Origin: Micromonospora aurantiaca ATCC 27029
GTDB taxonomy: Bacteria > Actinomycetota > Actinomycetes > Mycobacteriales > Micromonosporaceae
Assembly: GCF_000145235.1 (NCBI RefSeq)
Contig: NC_014391.1
Location: 6,405,501 to 6,469,500 of the forward strand
Reading direction: 5' to 3'
Length of the DNA stretch: 64,000 nucleotides
This document shows positions 17,082-25,188 of the stretch, piece by piece. The position numbers and the translations under genes were made by a program. The notes under the pieces were generated by a model, which was not told the DNA's origin, did not search any database, and saw nothing but the letters and a program-made list of their open reading frames with translations. Position 1 is the stretch's first letter. Each line of letters starts with the position of its first letter.

Positions 17082-18101
17082 TCAGATCGTCAACTGCCAG
17101 TCGACCGAACCGGCGGCGGGGCGGAACCCGAGTTGCTCGTTGATCGCGATCATGTGGCGGTTCGCGGCCGCGTTCCAGGTGTCGACGGCCCGCAACGCCG
17201 GTTCGTGCGCCAGCGCGTACGCCAGGTTCCCGGCCTTGCAGAGCAGGCCCAGCCGGTGGCCGCGGTGGCCGGGGTCGACGAGGGTGATCTGCTGCCAGGC
17301 GTGGTCGGTGCTGCTCGCGTCCAGGCTGAGCTGGGTCCACCCGACCAGGCGGCCGGTCGCCTCGTGCACCGCGCCGGTGTTGTACCGGCGTACGCCCCGG
17401 GCGTCCAGTGCCCGCTCCGCGTCCCGCACCCGCGCGGCGTCCACCTGCTCCGGCTCCCAGTCCAGCTCGCCCATCGGCGCGTCGAGCAGTAGCCGGCCCT
17501 CCAGGTAGGCGACGTCCGCGACGTACTCCTCGGGGGTGTGGTCGCGCCACCGCACCGGCCGGTAGCCGGTCGCCGCGGCGCGCGCGTCGGCCAGCAGCGC
17601 GGCGAGCCGGTCACGGTCGAGCCCGGCCACGTCGAGGCGGCGGCGGACGTCGGCCAGCGCCGGCTTGGCGCCCACGGCGGCGGCGAACGCGGCACCGGGG
17701 AAGACCCGCCCCTCCTCGCCGGGCAGCGCGGCGACGGTAGCGCCGACCAGTCGTTTGCCACCGTGCTCCCGCAGCAGCCGGACGCCGTGGTCGTGCAGCG
17801 TGCGCCCGATGCCCTGCCGCCGGTACGCCGGGTCCACGGTCAGCTCGACGCTCGCGTTCTCGGTGTTGTCGATCGTGTGCAGGTAGAGCCGGAGCCAGCC
17901 GACGGGCCGCCCGTCCAACCGGGCCACCAGCCAGCGCGTGTCGATGCCGGGCATCGGGTGCCGCAGCGGCGCCTCGAACCGCCGCCGGCAGAGGTCGGGC
18001 AGGTCCGGCTCGTCGACGGCCTGCGCGCCGCAGGCGATCCGGTAGACCGCGTCGAGCGTCGGCCGGTCGGTCGGATCCAGCGGCGTCACCGTGAGCGTCA
18101 T
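17082..18101 (-). CDS. two-domain GNAT acetyltransferase
   Basis: The 339-residue protein carries an N-terminal GNAT domain (ENASVELTVDPAYRRQGIGRTLHDHGVRLL, about residues 75-105) and a C-terminal one (QQITLVDPGHRGHRLGLLCKAGNLAYAL, then AANRHMIAINEQLGFRP). It resembles the actinobacterial double-GNAT proteins; the acceptor is unknown. Its start at ATG 18101 is preceded by a 15-bp perfect hairpin and a folded RNA segment with a consensus promoter (18127-18281), suggesting that this leader controls the gene or is a separate small RNA. The translation signal (GGTGG) is weak. Confidence 0.8.
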   Translation of the reverse strand: MTLTVTPLDPTDRPTLDAVYRIACGAQAVDEPDLPDLCRRRFEAPLRHPMPGIDTRWLVARLDGRPVGWLRLYLHTIDNTENASVELTVDPAYRRQGIGRTLHDHGVRLLREHGGKRLVGATVAALPGEEGRVFPGAAFAAAVGAKPALADVRRRLDVAGLDRDRLAALLADARAAATGYRPVRWRDHTPEEYVADVAYLEGRLLLDAPMGELDWEPEQVDAARVRDAERALDARGVRRYNTGAVHEATGRLVGWTQLSLDASSTDHAWQQITLVDPGHRGHRLGLLCKAGNLAYALAHEPALRAVDTWNAAANRHMIAINEQLGFRPAAGSVDWQLTI

Positions 18102-18126
18102 GCCACCGAGGGTGCGCCGGACACAG

Positions 18127-18246
18127 CGAAGAGGCCAGCGGTTTTCCGCTGGCCTCTTCGGACGTTGGTCGGGAGGGACGTCCGCACAACGCCTCCGGCG
18201 TTGGGTCGCAAGAACTTGAAAAGTCTCCGGCGGATGCCCTCCCGCA
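18127..18246 (-). ncRNA. candidate structured small RNA or leader RNA
   Basis: On the minus strand a 120-base segment starts about 6 bases after a consensus promoter. It folds into a long closing stem, where GGGAGGGCATCCGC (18243-18230) pairs with GCGGACGTCCCTCCC (18185-18171) with one bulge. Inside is a small hairpin, AACGCC-GGA-GGCGTT (18202-18188). A perfect 15-bp terminator-like hairpin follows, CGAAGAGGCCAGCGG with loop AAAA (18160-18127). No U-tract follows, as is common in actinobacteria. It ends 26 bases before the GNAT start codon, so it may be a riboswitch-like leader or a free small RNA. It matches no RNA family that I recognise. Confidence 0.55.
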
Positions 18247-18252
18247 CGAAGC

Positions 18253-18281
18253 ATCTTGCGCCGTCCGGTTCCTGCCGTCAA
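18253..18281 (-). promoter_or_regulatory. sigma-70-type promoter of the structured RNA
   Basis: On the minus strand TTGACG (18281-18276) and CAAGAT (18258-18253) are separated by exactly 17 bases. This is a near-consensus housekeeping promoter, rare by chance in such GC-rich DNA. Transcription would start near 18246. Confidence 0.65.
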
Positions 18282-18396
18282 GTCCTTGAGGGCGGTTTTC
18301 TGGCACTCACCGCACATCACCGGTTACCCACCGGTCTCACCCGATCCCCCACCCGGGCGAGCCCCACCTCCCCCACCCGGCCACCCCCGCCGACGG

Positions 18397-18461
18397 CGGT
18401 GACCAAGGAGTTCGTGTCACGAAACGGCCCGGCCGGCGACACATACTCCTTGATCACCGCG
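18397..18461. repeat. inverted repeat, TGATCAAGGAGTT family, copy 2
   Basis: The left arm GCGGTGACCAAGGAGTTCG continuing to GTGTC pairs with GACACATACTCCTTGATC continuing to ACCGC; 20 of 23 positions match around a 20-base spacer. It lies just downstream of the thrC stop codon, so it can serve as its terminator. It shares the arm core with the repeat at 976-1036. Confidence 0.8.
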
Positions 18462-18484
18462 CAGGTGGCGGAGGACCGGAGGGG

Positions 18485-19774
18485 TCAGGCCAGGAGGCCG
18501 GCGTCGCGGGCGGCGCGGAGGCTGGGCTTGATGCGGTGGGTGGGGCCGACCTGGGTGGCCACCGCGTCGAGCGTCTTCAGGCCCTCGCCGGTGTTGAACA
18601 CCACCGTCTCGGCGGCCGGGTCGAGCCGGCCCGACTCGACCAGCTTGCGCAGCACCGCGACCGTCACGCCGCCGGCCGTCTCGGCGAACACCCCTGTGGT
18701 ACGGGCGAGCAGCCGGATGCCCGCGCGGATCTCGTCGTCGTCGGCGTAGTCCATCCAGCCGCCGGTACGCCGCACCGCTTCCAGCGCGTACAGCCCGGCC
18801 GCCGGGTCGCCGATGTTCAGCGACTTGGCGATGCCGGCCGGCTTGACCGGCACGATCGTGTCGGTGTCGCCGTGCAGCGCGGTGGCGATCGGGTTGCAGC
18901 CGGCCGACTGCGCGCCGAACACCTTCCAGCCGCCGGCCGGTGCCTCGACCAGCCCGATCTCGACCAGCTCGGCGAACGCCTTGTCGATCTTGGTGAGCAG
19001 CTCGCCGCTGGCCATCGGGATGACCACCTGGGCCGGGATCCGCCAGCCGAGCTGCTCGGCCACCTCGTAGCCGAGCGTCTTGGAGCCCTCCGCGTAGTAG
19101 GGCCGGACGTTCACGTTGACGAACGCGGTGTCCTCGAACTCGTCGGTCTCCACCAGCTCGCCGCAGAGCCGGTTCACGTCGTCGTACGAGCCGTCGATGG
19201 CGACCAGGTCGCCGCCGTACACAGCGGTGGTGACGACCTTGCCCTGCTCCAGGTCGCCGGGGATGAAGACGATCGACGGCACGCCGGCCCGGGCCGCGTG
19301 CGCGGCGACGGAGTTGGCGAGGTTGCCGGTGGAGGCGCAGGCGTAGCGGGCGAAGCCGAGCGCGCGGGCCGCGGTGAGCGCCACCGAGACGACCCGGTCC
19401 TTGAACGAGTGGGTGGGGTTCGCGCTGTCGTCCTTGACCCAGAGCGGCGCGGTGAGCCCCAGCTCGGCCGCGAGGTGCGGGGCGGCGACGAGCGGGGTCA
19501 GCCCCGGGTCGAGCGTGACCCGGGTGGCCGGGTCCTGACCGGCCGGCAGCAGCGCCGCGTACCGCCAGATGTTGTCCGGACCGGCCTCGATCTGCTCACG
19601 GGTGACGGTGGCGAGCGCGGCGGTGTCGTAGTCGACCTCCAGCGGCCCGAAACACTCGTAGCAGGCGTGCTGCGCGGCGAGCGGGTACCGCGCCGAACAG
19701 GCACGGCAGACCAGGGCGCGGGCCGGGCTGAGGGTGGTGTCGATACCGGTGGCGACGGGAAGCGTCGACGTCAT
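18485..19774 (-). CDS. thrC: threonine synthase
   Basis: The 429-residue PLP enzyme of the fold-type II family converts O-phosphohomoserine to threonine. The PLP lysine is in NPTHSFKDRVVSVAL, the phosphate-binding loop in ASTGNLANSVAAHAARAG, and the C-terminal signature in ETAGGVTVAVL. The N-terminus has two CxxC pairs (CRAC, CYEC), the zinc-ribbon-like extension of actinobacterial ThrC. A SAM-I riboswitch precedes it, linking its expression to methionine/SAM status. GAGAGGA before the ATG is partly self-complementary with the following TCCTC, so ribosome access could also be structure-controlled. No hom or thrB lies next to it. Confidence 0.95.
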   Translation of the reverse strand: MTSTLPVATGIDTTLSPARALVCRACSARYPLAAQHACYECFGPLEVDYDTAALATVTREQIEAGPDNIWRYAALLPAGQDPATRVTLDPGLTPLVAAPHLAAELGLTAPLWVKDDSANPTHSFKDRVVSVALTAARALGFARYACASTGNLANSVAAHAARAGVPSIVFIPGDLEQGKVVTTAVYGGDLVAIDGSYDDVNRLCGELVETDEFEDTAFVNVNVRPYYAEGSKTLGYEVAEQLGWRIPAQVVIPMASGELLTKIDKAFAELVEIGLVEAPAGGWKVFGAQSAGCNPIATALHGDTDTIVPVKPAGIAKSLNIGDPAAGLYALEAVRRTGGWMDYADDDEIRAGIRLLARTTGVFAETAGGVTVAVLRKLVESGRLDPAAETVVFNTGEGLKTLDAVATQVGPTHRIKPSLRAARDAGLLA

Positions 19775-20089
19775 GTCGAGGAGTTCCTCTCATCTTTCCC
19801 CGCATCGCCGGGTGCGGCGGGGACGGAATTGGCACCTGCCCGCTGTCGCTCGTCGTCGAGCGTGCGGGTGGTTGCCGGGGCGTCGTCGGGCCGTATCCCT
19901 CAGCCCCTCTGGATGAGGTATTCAGTTGTGCCGCCGAGTCTAGGCGCTGCTCACGGCCGCGCCACCTCGGGATCCCACGCTGTGGGCCGGCTCGGCGTCC
20001 GACCACCGCGACCGGCTCCACCACAGCGGGCTACCCGGGCCTGCTCGATGCGGTCCTCGCCGAGCGCGGCCGAGTGGCATGATCACCCG
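19775..20089. other. divergent control region between thrC and the DUF4232 lipoprotein
   Basis: This 315-bp region carries the SAM-I riboswitch and RBS hairpin of thrC on the left. The right 170 bp (from about 19920) contains no further conserved structure that I can identify and presumably holds both promoters. Confidence 0.6.
19821..19918 (-). promoter_or_regulatory. SAM-I (S-box) riboswitch upstream of thrC
   Basis: Read on the minus strand the segment begins CTCATCCAGAGGGGCTGAGGG, continues GATACGGCCCGACGACGCCC and CGGCAACC, has a variable P3/P4 hairpin, and ends GCAGGTGCCAATTCCGTCC. These are the conserved SAM-I blocks: P1 strand/AGAGGG-GAGGGA, GGCCC-GA-GAAGCC-like, CGGCAACC and GGTGCCAATTCC. 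SAM binding should lower thrC expression. Downstream, a hairpin of the CCGCA/TGCGG type (19800-19816) and the ribosome site follow. No U-tract is seen, so control of translation is more likely than termination. Confidence 0.9.
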
Positions 20090-20743
20090 ATGCGGAGATC
20101 GGTGCGCCTGATCGGCGCCCTCACCGGCGTGACGCTGATGGCAGCCTGCGCCCCGGCGCAGGGGCCCGCGGAAGGAGTGTCCGATCCGATGCCCACGGCG
20201 CCGCCGCGGCCGGGTGCCGCCACGGCCGAGCCGACGCCCGCCGCCACCTGCTCGCCGGAGGGCGTCGCGATCACCGAGCTGGGGGTGAGCGCCGCGATGG
20301 GGCTGCGGGCGATGGGCCTGGACCTGCTCAACTGCGGCGACCGGCCGTACGAGCTGCGCGGCTATCCGGCGGTCGCGCTCCGGGACGCCGACGGCGACCC
20401 GATCGAGGTGCGGATCATCCCGGGCGCCAAGCCGATCACCTCCGGCTTCGACCACCCGCCCACCCGGATCGTGCTGGCCCCCGGCGAGCGGGCCGGCGCG
20501 GCGCTGATCTGGCGGAACCTGGTCACCGACGCGACGGTGCCGGCGACGAACGGCACCGGACTCGACGTCGCGCCGGTGGCCGGCCGGCCGGCGCACCCGG
20601 TCGCCCTGGACGGGCCGATCGACCTCGGCAACACCGGCCGGCTGGGCGTCAGCGCGTGGGAGCGCCGCAAGCCCGGCCCGGCCGACACGCCCACGCCGGC
20701 TGCCCCGCCCCCGCCCACGACTCCGCCGGTCAATCCGCTGTAG
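20090..20743 (+). CDS. DUF4232-type lipoprotein
   Basis: The 217-residue protein starts with a lipoprotein signal peptide (RRSVRLIGALTGVTLMAAC, lipobox MAAC). It has a Pro/Thr/Ala linker and a beta-sandwich domain with ATCSPEGVAITELGVSAAMG, LDLLNCGDRPYELRGYPAVALRDADG and LAPGERAGAALIWRN, the DUF4232 pattern with its two conserved cysteines. The tail is proline-rich. It should sit on the outer face of the membrane; function unknown. Confidence 0.85.
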   Translation: MRRSVRLIGALTGVTLMAACAPAQGPAEGVSDPMPTAPPRPGAATAEPTPAATCSPEGVAITELGVSAAMGLRAMGLDLLNCGDRPYELRGYPAVALRDADGDPIEVRIIPGAKPITSGFDHPPTRIVLAPGERAGAALIWRNLVTDATVPATNGTGLDVAPVAGRPAHPVALDGPIDLGNTGRLGVSAWERRKPGPADTPTPAAPPPPTTPPVNPL

Positions 20744-20798
20744 GAACCAGAGCCCGGCACGGGAGCACCCCGACCGGGATCTGGTTCGGTGCGAACGC

Positions 20799-21245
20799 TC
20801 AGACCGGGACCGAGGCCGGCGCGGCGGCGGGCTCGGTCGCGGTGGACCGGCGGCGGGCCAGCAGCGCGTCGAGCGCCCAGTTTCCCGGGCCGAGCACCGC
20901 GACCAGCAGGAACGACCAGCAGAAGAGCGCGGCCAGCTCGCCGCCGTTCTGCATCGGCATCAGGTGGTGCGGCTGGTGCACCACGAAGTACGCGTACGCC
21001 ATCGAGCCGGAGGCGAGCAGTGCGGCCGGCCGGGTGAACAGGCCGACGAGGACCAGCGCGCCGCACACGAGCTGGATCAGCGCCGCCCACCAGCTGGGCC
21101 AGGTGGCGAACGGGACGGCACCGCCGGTGGCCGGGTTGCCGCCGAACAGGCCGAAGATCGAGGCGGCGCCGTGGCAGAGGAAGAGCAGGCCGGTGACGAT
21201 GCGGAACAGGGACAGCACGGGGTCTTTCAGCTGCGCCGGGATCAT
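20799..21245 (-). CDS. DoxX-family membrane protein
   Basis: The 148-residue protein has four membrane helices in the DoxX pattern: SLFRIVTGLLFLCHGAASIFG, WWAALIQLVCGALVLVGLF, PAALLASGSMAYAYF and LAALFCWSFLLVAVLGPG. Family members are linked to redox or detoxifying complexes, but no specific role can be given. AGGAGG lies 8 bases before the ATG. Its upstream region has two operator-like palindromes of the LacI type. Confidence 0.9.
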   Translation of the reverse strand: MIPAQLKDPVLSLFRIVTGLLFLCHGAASIFGLFGGNPATGGAVPFATWPSWWAALIQLVCGALVLVGLFTRPAALLASGSMAYAYFVVHQPHHLMPMQNGGELAALFCWSFLLVAVLGPGNWALDALLARRRSTATEPAAAPASVPV

Positions 21246-21294
21246 AGGGAACCTCCTGGTACGGGTGCCGGACGCCGTCCAGGATGGCGGGAGT

Positions 21295-21354
21295 ATCGAT
21301 CGATGTTAATCGATATCTTTGCAGGCGGGACAATCGCATGGGAACGCTCCCATG
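21295..21354. promoter_or_regulatory. LacI-type operator-like palindromes upstream of DoxX
   Basis: Two sites lie in the 5' region of the DoxX gene. One is ATCGATGTTAATCGAT, inside a longer TATCGAT...ATCGATA inverted repeat (about 21297-21317). The other is CATGGGAACGCTCCCATG (21337-21354), symmetric but for the central base pair. The second matches the TGGGA-GC-TCCCA shape of CebR-like LacI regulators of sugar genes. No LacI regulator or glycosidase is next to it. Confidence 0.55.
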
Positions 21355-21397
21355 ATATGGGCCGAGGCGCTCCCGTGGTGACCCCGTCCGGGTCACC

Positions 21398-22315
21398 TCA
21401 GCTCGTGACGTCCTTGCGGGTGAAGCGCCAGAAGGCCAGGCCCCAGAAAAGCGTGGCGTAGACGACCGCCGAGAACGCGCCCTTGACCACGTCGTCGGTC
21501 TGCATCGGCGTCGACAGCAACCCCAGCCAGGCGCTGCTGTAGTGGGTCGGCAGCAGGTTCCGCAGCCCGCCCAGCGCGGTGATCTGGTCCAGGATGCTGG
21601 ACAGGATCCACAGCAGCACCGCGCCGCCGACCGCGCCGAGCGCGGCATCGGTGGTCACCGACAGCAGGAACGCCAGTCCGGCCACCACCAGCAGCACGAC
21701 CGCGAGATAGCCGAGCACGCCGAGCAGCCGCAGCAACCCGTCCGCCGGCGCCAGCTCGGCCGAGACCTGGCTGCTCAGCGGCTTCCAGCCGTACCGGAGC
21801 GTGCCGGCGAGCAGCGCGGTACCGGCCAGCAACAGCAGGGCCAGCCCGGAGTACGCGAGCGCGACGACCAGCTTCACCGCGAGCAGCCGGGCCCGGGGCA
21901 CCGGCACCGCCAGCAGGTAGCGCAGGCTGCCCCAGCTCGCCTCGCTCGCCACCGTGTCGCCGCAGAACAGCGCCACCACCACGACCAGCAGGAACGACGC
22001 GGACACCAGGATCGAGAACAGGGTGAAGTTGAGCCCGCCTGACGTGGCCAGGTCGGCCAGGCTGGAGAACTCGCCCCGCCCGCCGCCGTCGTCGTCCCCG
22101 GCGTCGAACTGGAACGCCACCAGGATGATCAGCGGCAGCAGCACCATGAACCCCAGCGCGAGCTGGGTACGCCGGCGCGACGCCTGCCGCCGGAACTCCG
22201 CGCCGAACGGGAGCGTGGCCGAGGGCCGGTAACCGGCCGCCGCCCCGCCCGCGCCCGGCGCCGCCGTACCGGACGTGCCGCCACCAGGCGACGATGCCAC
22301 AGACGAACCCGCCAT
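21398..22315 (-). CDS. ABC-2 type transporter permease
   Basis: The 305-residue protein has a Gly/Ala/Ser-rich N-terminus and six hydrophobic segments typical of ABC-2 permeases (GFMVLLPLIILVAFQF, then FTLFSILVSASFLLVVVVALFCGDTVASEASWGSLRYLLAVPVPR). The FCGDTVASE-W-SLRYLL loop is the conserved contact loop. Its ATG overlaps the stop of the upstream hydrolase-ABC fusion gene (TGATG), so the two are translationally coupled and the fusion's ATPase is its likely partner. Substrate unknown. Confidence 0.9.
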   Translation of the reverse strand: MAGSSVASSPGGGTSGTAAPGAGGAAAGYRPSATLPFGAEFRRQASRRRTQLALGFMVLLPLIILVAFQFDAGDDDGGGRGEFSSLADLATSGGLNFTLFSILVSASFLLVVVVALFCGDTVASEASWGSLRYLLAVPVPRARLLAVKLVVALAYSGLALLLLAGTALLAGTLRYGWKPLSSQVSAELAPADGLLRLLGVLGYLAVVLLVVAGLAFLLSVTTDAALGAVGGAVLLWILSSILDQITALGGLRNLLPTHYSSAWLGLLSTPMQTDDVVKGAFSAVVYATLFWGLAFWRFTRKDVTS

Positions 22316-25188
22316 CACCGGTCCCCGCTTCCCCGAGAGTTCTCGCCCACCAGGGCGAGGAACGCGTCCTCCAGGCGGCGCCGGGGCACCACCCGGTCCA
22401 CCCCGATGCCGGCGCGGACCAGTTCGGCCACCACCTCGCTGCGGGCGGTGCCGTTGGTGTCGACCACCAGGCCGCCGTCGGCGTCGGGCAGCACCCGTAC
22501 GCCGTCGAGTCGGTCGAGCACCGTACGCGCCGCGTCCGGGTCGCTCACCTCGAACAGCACGCTCGGCGACTCGCCGACGATCTCCTCCACCGGGCCGGAC
22601 GCCACGATCCGCCCCTTGTTCACCACCACCGCGTGCGTACAGGTCTGCTCCACCTCGGCCAGCAGGTGGCTGGAGACCAGCACCGCCCGGCCGTCGGTGG
22701 CGTAACGCTGGAGCACCCGGCGCATCTCGGCGATCTGCGGCGGGTCCAGCCCGTCCGTCGGCTCGTCCAGCACCAGCAGCTCGGGCAGGCCGAGCATGGC
22801 CTGGGCGATGGCCAGCCGCTGCCGCATGCCGTGGCTGTACTTCTTCGTCCGCCGGTGCACCGAGTCGCCCAGGCCGGCGATCTCCAGCGCCTCGTCGAAG
22901 TGCGCGTCCTCCCACGGCCGGCCGGTGGCCCGCCAGTACGCCTTGAGGTTGTCCAGGCCGGACAGGTGCGGCAGGAAGCCCGGCCCCTCGACCAGCGCGC
23001 CGATCCGGGACAGCACCGGCGAGCCCGGCACCAGCCGGTGACCGAAGACGTAGATCTCCCCGGCGGTGGGCTGGGTCAGTCCCATCAGCACCCGCAGCGT
23101 GGTGGTCTTGCCCGCGCCGTTGGGCCCGAGCAGGCCGACCACCTGGCCGGGGTGCACCTCGAAGTCCACGTCGGAGACCGCGACGAAGCCGTCCGCGTAC
23201 TCCTTGCGCAGGTTGCGCACGGCGAGCGGGACGCCCGCGTACTCCGGGTGCACGGAGTCGTCCTGGCGACGGTGCCGGCGGCGGGTGAGCAGCACGACCA
23301 CGACGAGCCCGGCCACGATCGCGACGAGCAGGCCGGCCAGCGCCCAGCGCCAGATCGCGGCGGTGGTGGGGATCGGCGTGGCGTCGACGGTGGGCAGCGT
23401 CAGCGGCCCGTCGGCGAGCGCCACCGTGTGCACGGCCGGTTCGGCGGGCGAGGCGTACGCCTGGTCCGACGTCGCCACCACGAGCCGCAGCCGGTGCCCG
23501 GCCTCGACCCGCCGGACGATCCCCGGCAGCGTCACGGTGACCGGCGTGGCCGCGTCGACGGTGGCCGGCAGGCCGGTCAGGCGCACCGGCGCGACCAGGC
23601 CGGACGGCAGCGTGGCAGCGCCCTGCGGGTCGACGTCGTAGAGCTTCACGAACAGCACCGCCTCGCCGGTCGGGGAGGCGGCCCTGATCCGCACGGTGGG
23701 CGCGCCCACCACGTCGACCGGCTCGTCCAGCGGCGCCGACTCGAAACGGGCGTGCTGGCCGGGGATGTCACCGGCGACGCCGTCCAGCAGCGAGCCGAGC
23801 GCGCCCGCGAACGGCACCGAGGAGATCGCCGCCGGGTTGCCGTTCGGCGGTACGGCGACCGGCTGGGGCGGACCGGCGAGCGTCACCTCGCGGCGGTCCT
23901 GCCCGGTCAGCCCCGGGTAGTCGGCGGTACGGAAGCCGGTCGCCACCAGGCCCCGGTCGAGCGCGTCGAACCCGGCGATCCGGGAGAACGTGAACGTGTC
24001 GCCGGGCGCCGCCCCGTCGCCCTTGACGTAGTGGTCGAGCCACTGTGCGGTCAGGAACTTCACCCGGTCGGAGTCGGAGGTGGGTCCGGAGCCGCCGTCG
24101 TGGCCGCCGGTGAACCAGGCGACCCGTACCGGGGTGCCGGCGGCGGCGATGCCCCGGGCGTTGGCGTCCGCCTCGGCCAGCGGGAACAGCGTGTCCGCCT
24201 CGCCCTGCACCAGCAGCGTCGGCGACTTGATCCGGTCCAGCACGCCGGCCGGCGACGACCGGCGCAGCAGTTCGACCGCCGCCGCGTCGGCCCGGCCGGT
24301 GGTGGCGATGCGCAGGTACGCGGCGCAGACGTCGGCCGCGAAGCGCCCGCAGGACGGGTCGGCGGCGCCGGCCGGCGCGCGACCGGCACCGGTGCCCGGC
24401 CCGGCGCCCGGCTGCGGGCTCGGCGGGCCGGCCGACTCGGGTGCGCCCTCCGGTGCGGCGGCGGTGGCCCCGGAGAGCCCGGCCGGGCCGGATCCGGCGT
24501 TCCCGCCGCCGCCGAAGAAGATGCCGGCCCAGCCCTTCTTGAACACGCCGTCGGTGGGCTGCCGGCCGCTGCTCTCCGGCAGGAATGCGCGGGACAGGTC
24601 GTTCCAGGTGATCATCGGGACGATCGCGTCGATCCGCTGGTCCTGCGCGGCGAGCAGCAGGGCCAGGCCGCCGCCGTACGAGCCGCCGACCACACCGACC
24701 CGGGGGTCGCCGGCCGCGTCGAGGCGGATGTCCGGCCGCTGCGCGAGCCGGTCGAGCAGCCGCTGCGCGTCCCGCACCTCGTAGTCGGGGTTGTCCAGGT
24801 GGATCTGGCCGCCGCTGCGCCCGAACCCGCGGGCGGTCCAGGTGAGCACCGCGTACCCGCGGGCGACCAGGTCCTCGGCGTCGGAGCGGACCGAGTCCTT
24901 GGTCCCGCCGAAGCCGTGCGCCAGCAGCACCGCCGGCACCCGGTTCGACGACGAGGCGTCCTCCGGCAGGTAGAGCGTGGTGTCCAGGTCGACCGGCTCG
25001 TCGCCGGAGGGCCCGGAACGCACTGTCACCAGGGCCGGCTCGGTCCGGAAGTCCGCGCCCCGCGGCCGGGCCACCCAGACCAGCGCGGCGGCGACGAGGA
25101 CGACCACCACCACTGCGGCGACGATGCGGCGCGGATGGCCGGCCAGGGCGCGCCGGAGCCGCGCGGCGGTTGATCTCATGCGCCACAC
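22315..25188 (-). CDS. fusion of S15/X-Pro-type alpha/beta hydrolase and ABC transporter ATPase
   Basis: This 957-residue protein combines parts that are usually separate. It has an N-terminal membrane anchor (about 21-40), then an alpha/beta hydrolase of the CocE/X-Pro dipeptidyl-peptidase S15 type with LAHGFGGTK, nucleophile GGSYGGG (S170), acid in LLVQGEADTLFPL and His in TGGHDGG. An S15-like jelly-roll domain follows, then a second helix (about 610-632) and an ABC ATPase (about 645-957) with LLGPNGAGKTTTLRV, SHGMRQRLAIAQAM and LLVLDEPTDGLDP. The topology implies hydrolase outside and ATPase inside. GTG 25188 and ATG 25179 are both possible starts; neither has a good RBS. It is coupled to the ABC permease downstream. 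Confidence 0.9.
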   Translation of the reverse strand: MWRMRSTAARLRRALAGHPRRIVAAVVVVVLVAAALVWVARPRGADFRTEPALVTVRSGPSGDEPVDLDTTLYLPEDASSSNRVPAVLLAHGFGGTKDSVRSDAEDLVARGYAVLTWTARGFGRSGGQIHLDNPDYEVRDAQRLLDRLAQRPDIRLDAAGDPRVGVVGGSYGGGLALLLAAQDQRIDAIVPMITWNDLSRAFLPESSGRQPTDGVFKKGWAGIFFGGGGNAGSGPAGLSGATAAAPEGAPESAGPPSPQPGAGPGTGAGRAPAGAADPSCGRFAADVCAAYLRIATTGRADAAAVELLRRSSPAGVLDRIKSPTLLVQGEADTLFPLAEADANARGIAAAGTPVRVAWFTGGHDGGSGPTSDSDRVKFLTAQWLDHYVKGDGAAPGDTFTFSRIAGFDALDRGLVATGFRTADYPGLTGQDRREVTLAGPPQPVAVPPNGNPAAISSVPFAGALGSLLDGVAGDIPGQHARFESAPLDEPVDVVGAPTVRIRAASPTGEAVLFVKLYDVDPQGAATLPSGLVAPVRLTGLPATVDAATPVTVTLPGIVRRVEAGHRLRLVVATSDQAYASPAEPAVHTVALADGPLTLPTVDATPIPTTAAIWRWALAGLLVAIVAGLVVVVLLTRRRHRRQDDSVHPEYAGVPLAVRNLRKEYADGFVAVSDVDFEVHPGQVVGLLGPNGAGKTTTLRVLMGLTQPTAGEIYVFGHRLVPGSPVLSRIGALVEGPGFLPHLSGLDNLKAYWRATGRPWEDAHFDEALEIAGLGDSVHRRTKKYSHGMRQRLAIAQAMLGLPELLVLDEPTDGLDPPQIAEMRRVLQRYATDGRAVLVSSHLLAEVEQTCTHAVVVNKGRIVASGPVEEIVGESPSVLFEVSDPDAARTVLDRLDGVRVLPDADGGLVVDTNGTARSEVVAELVRAGIGVDRVVPRRRLEDAFLALVGENSRGSGDR

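Larger units (their letters stand above)
18102..18484. other. intergenic region between the GNAT gene and thrC
   Basis: This 383-bp region holds, from the thrC side, the TGATCAAGGAGTT inverted repeat, about 115 bp with nothing recognisable, a consensus minus-strand promoter, and the structured RNA with its 15-bp hairpin. The tract 18301-18330 has a single GGCACTC, half of a CIRCE-like site without its partner. Confidence 0.7.

Noticed and set aside
18127..18246. Structured RNA as 6S RNA
   Set aside because: It lacks the long interrupted hairpin with a large central bubble and is too short; the small internal hairpin and terminal hairpin do not match 6S shape.
18301..18312. CIRCE site near 18.3 kb
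   Set aside because: Only one half (GGCACTC) is present; the matching GAGTGCC arm at the right spacing is missing.
22294..25173. Long (959-codon) open frame on the strand opposite the hydrolase-ABC fusion gene
   Set aside because: It is antisense to a gene with clear domains, its translation is Arg/Gly/His-rich without any domain, and such mirror frames are common in DNA of this GC content.
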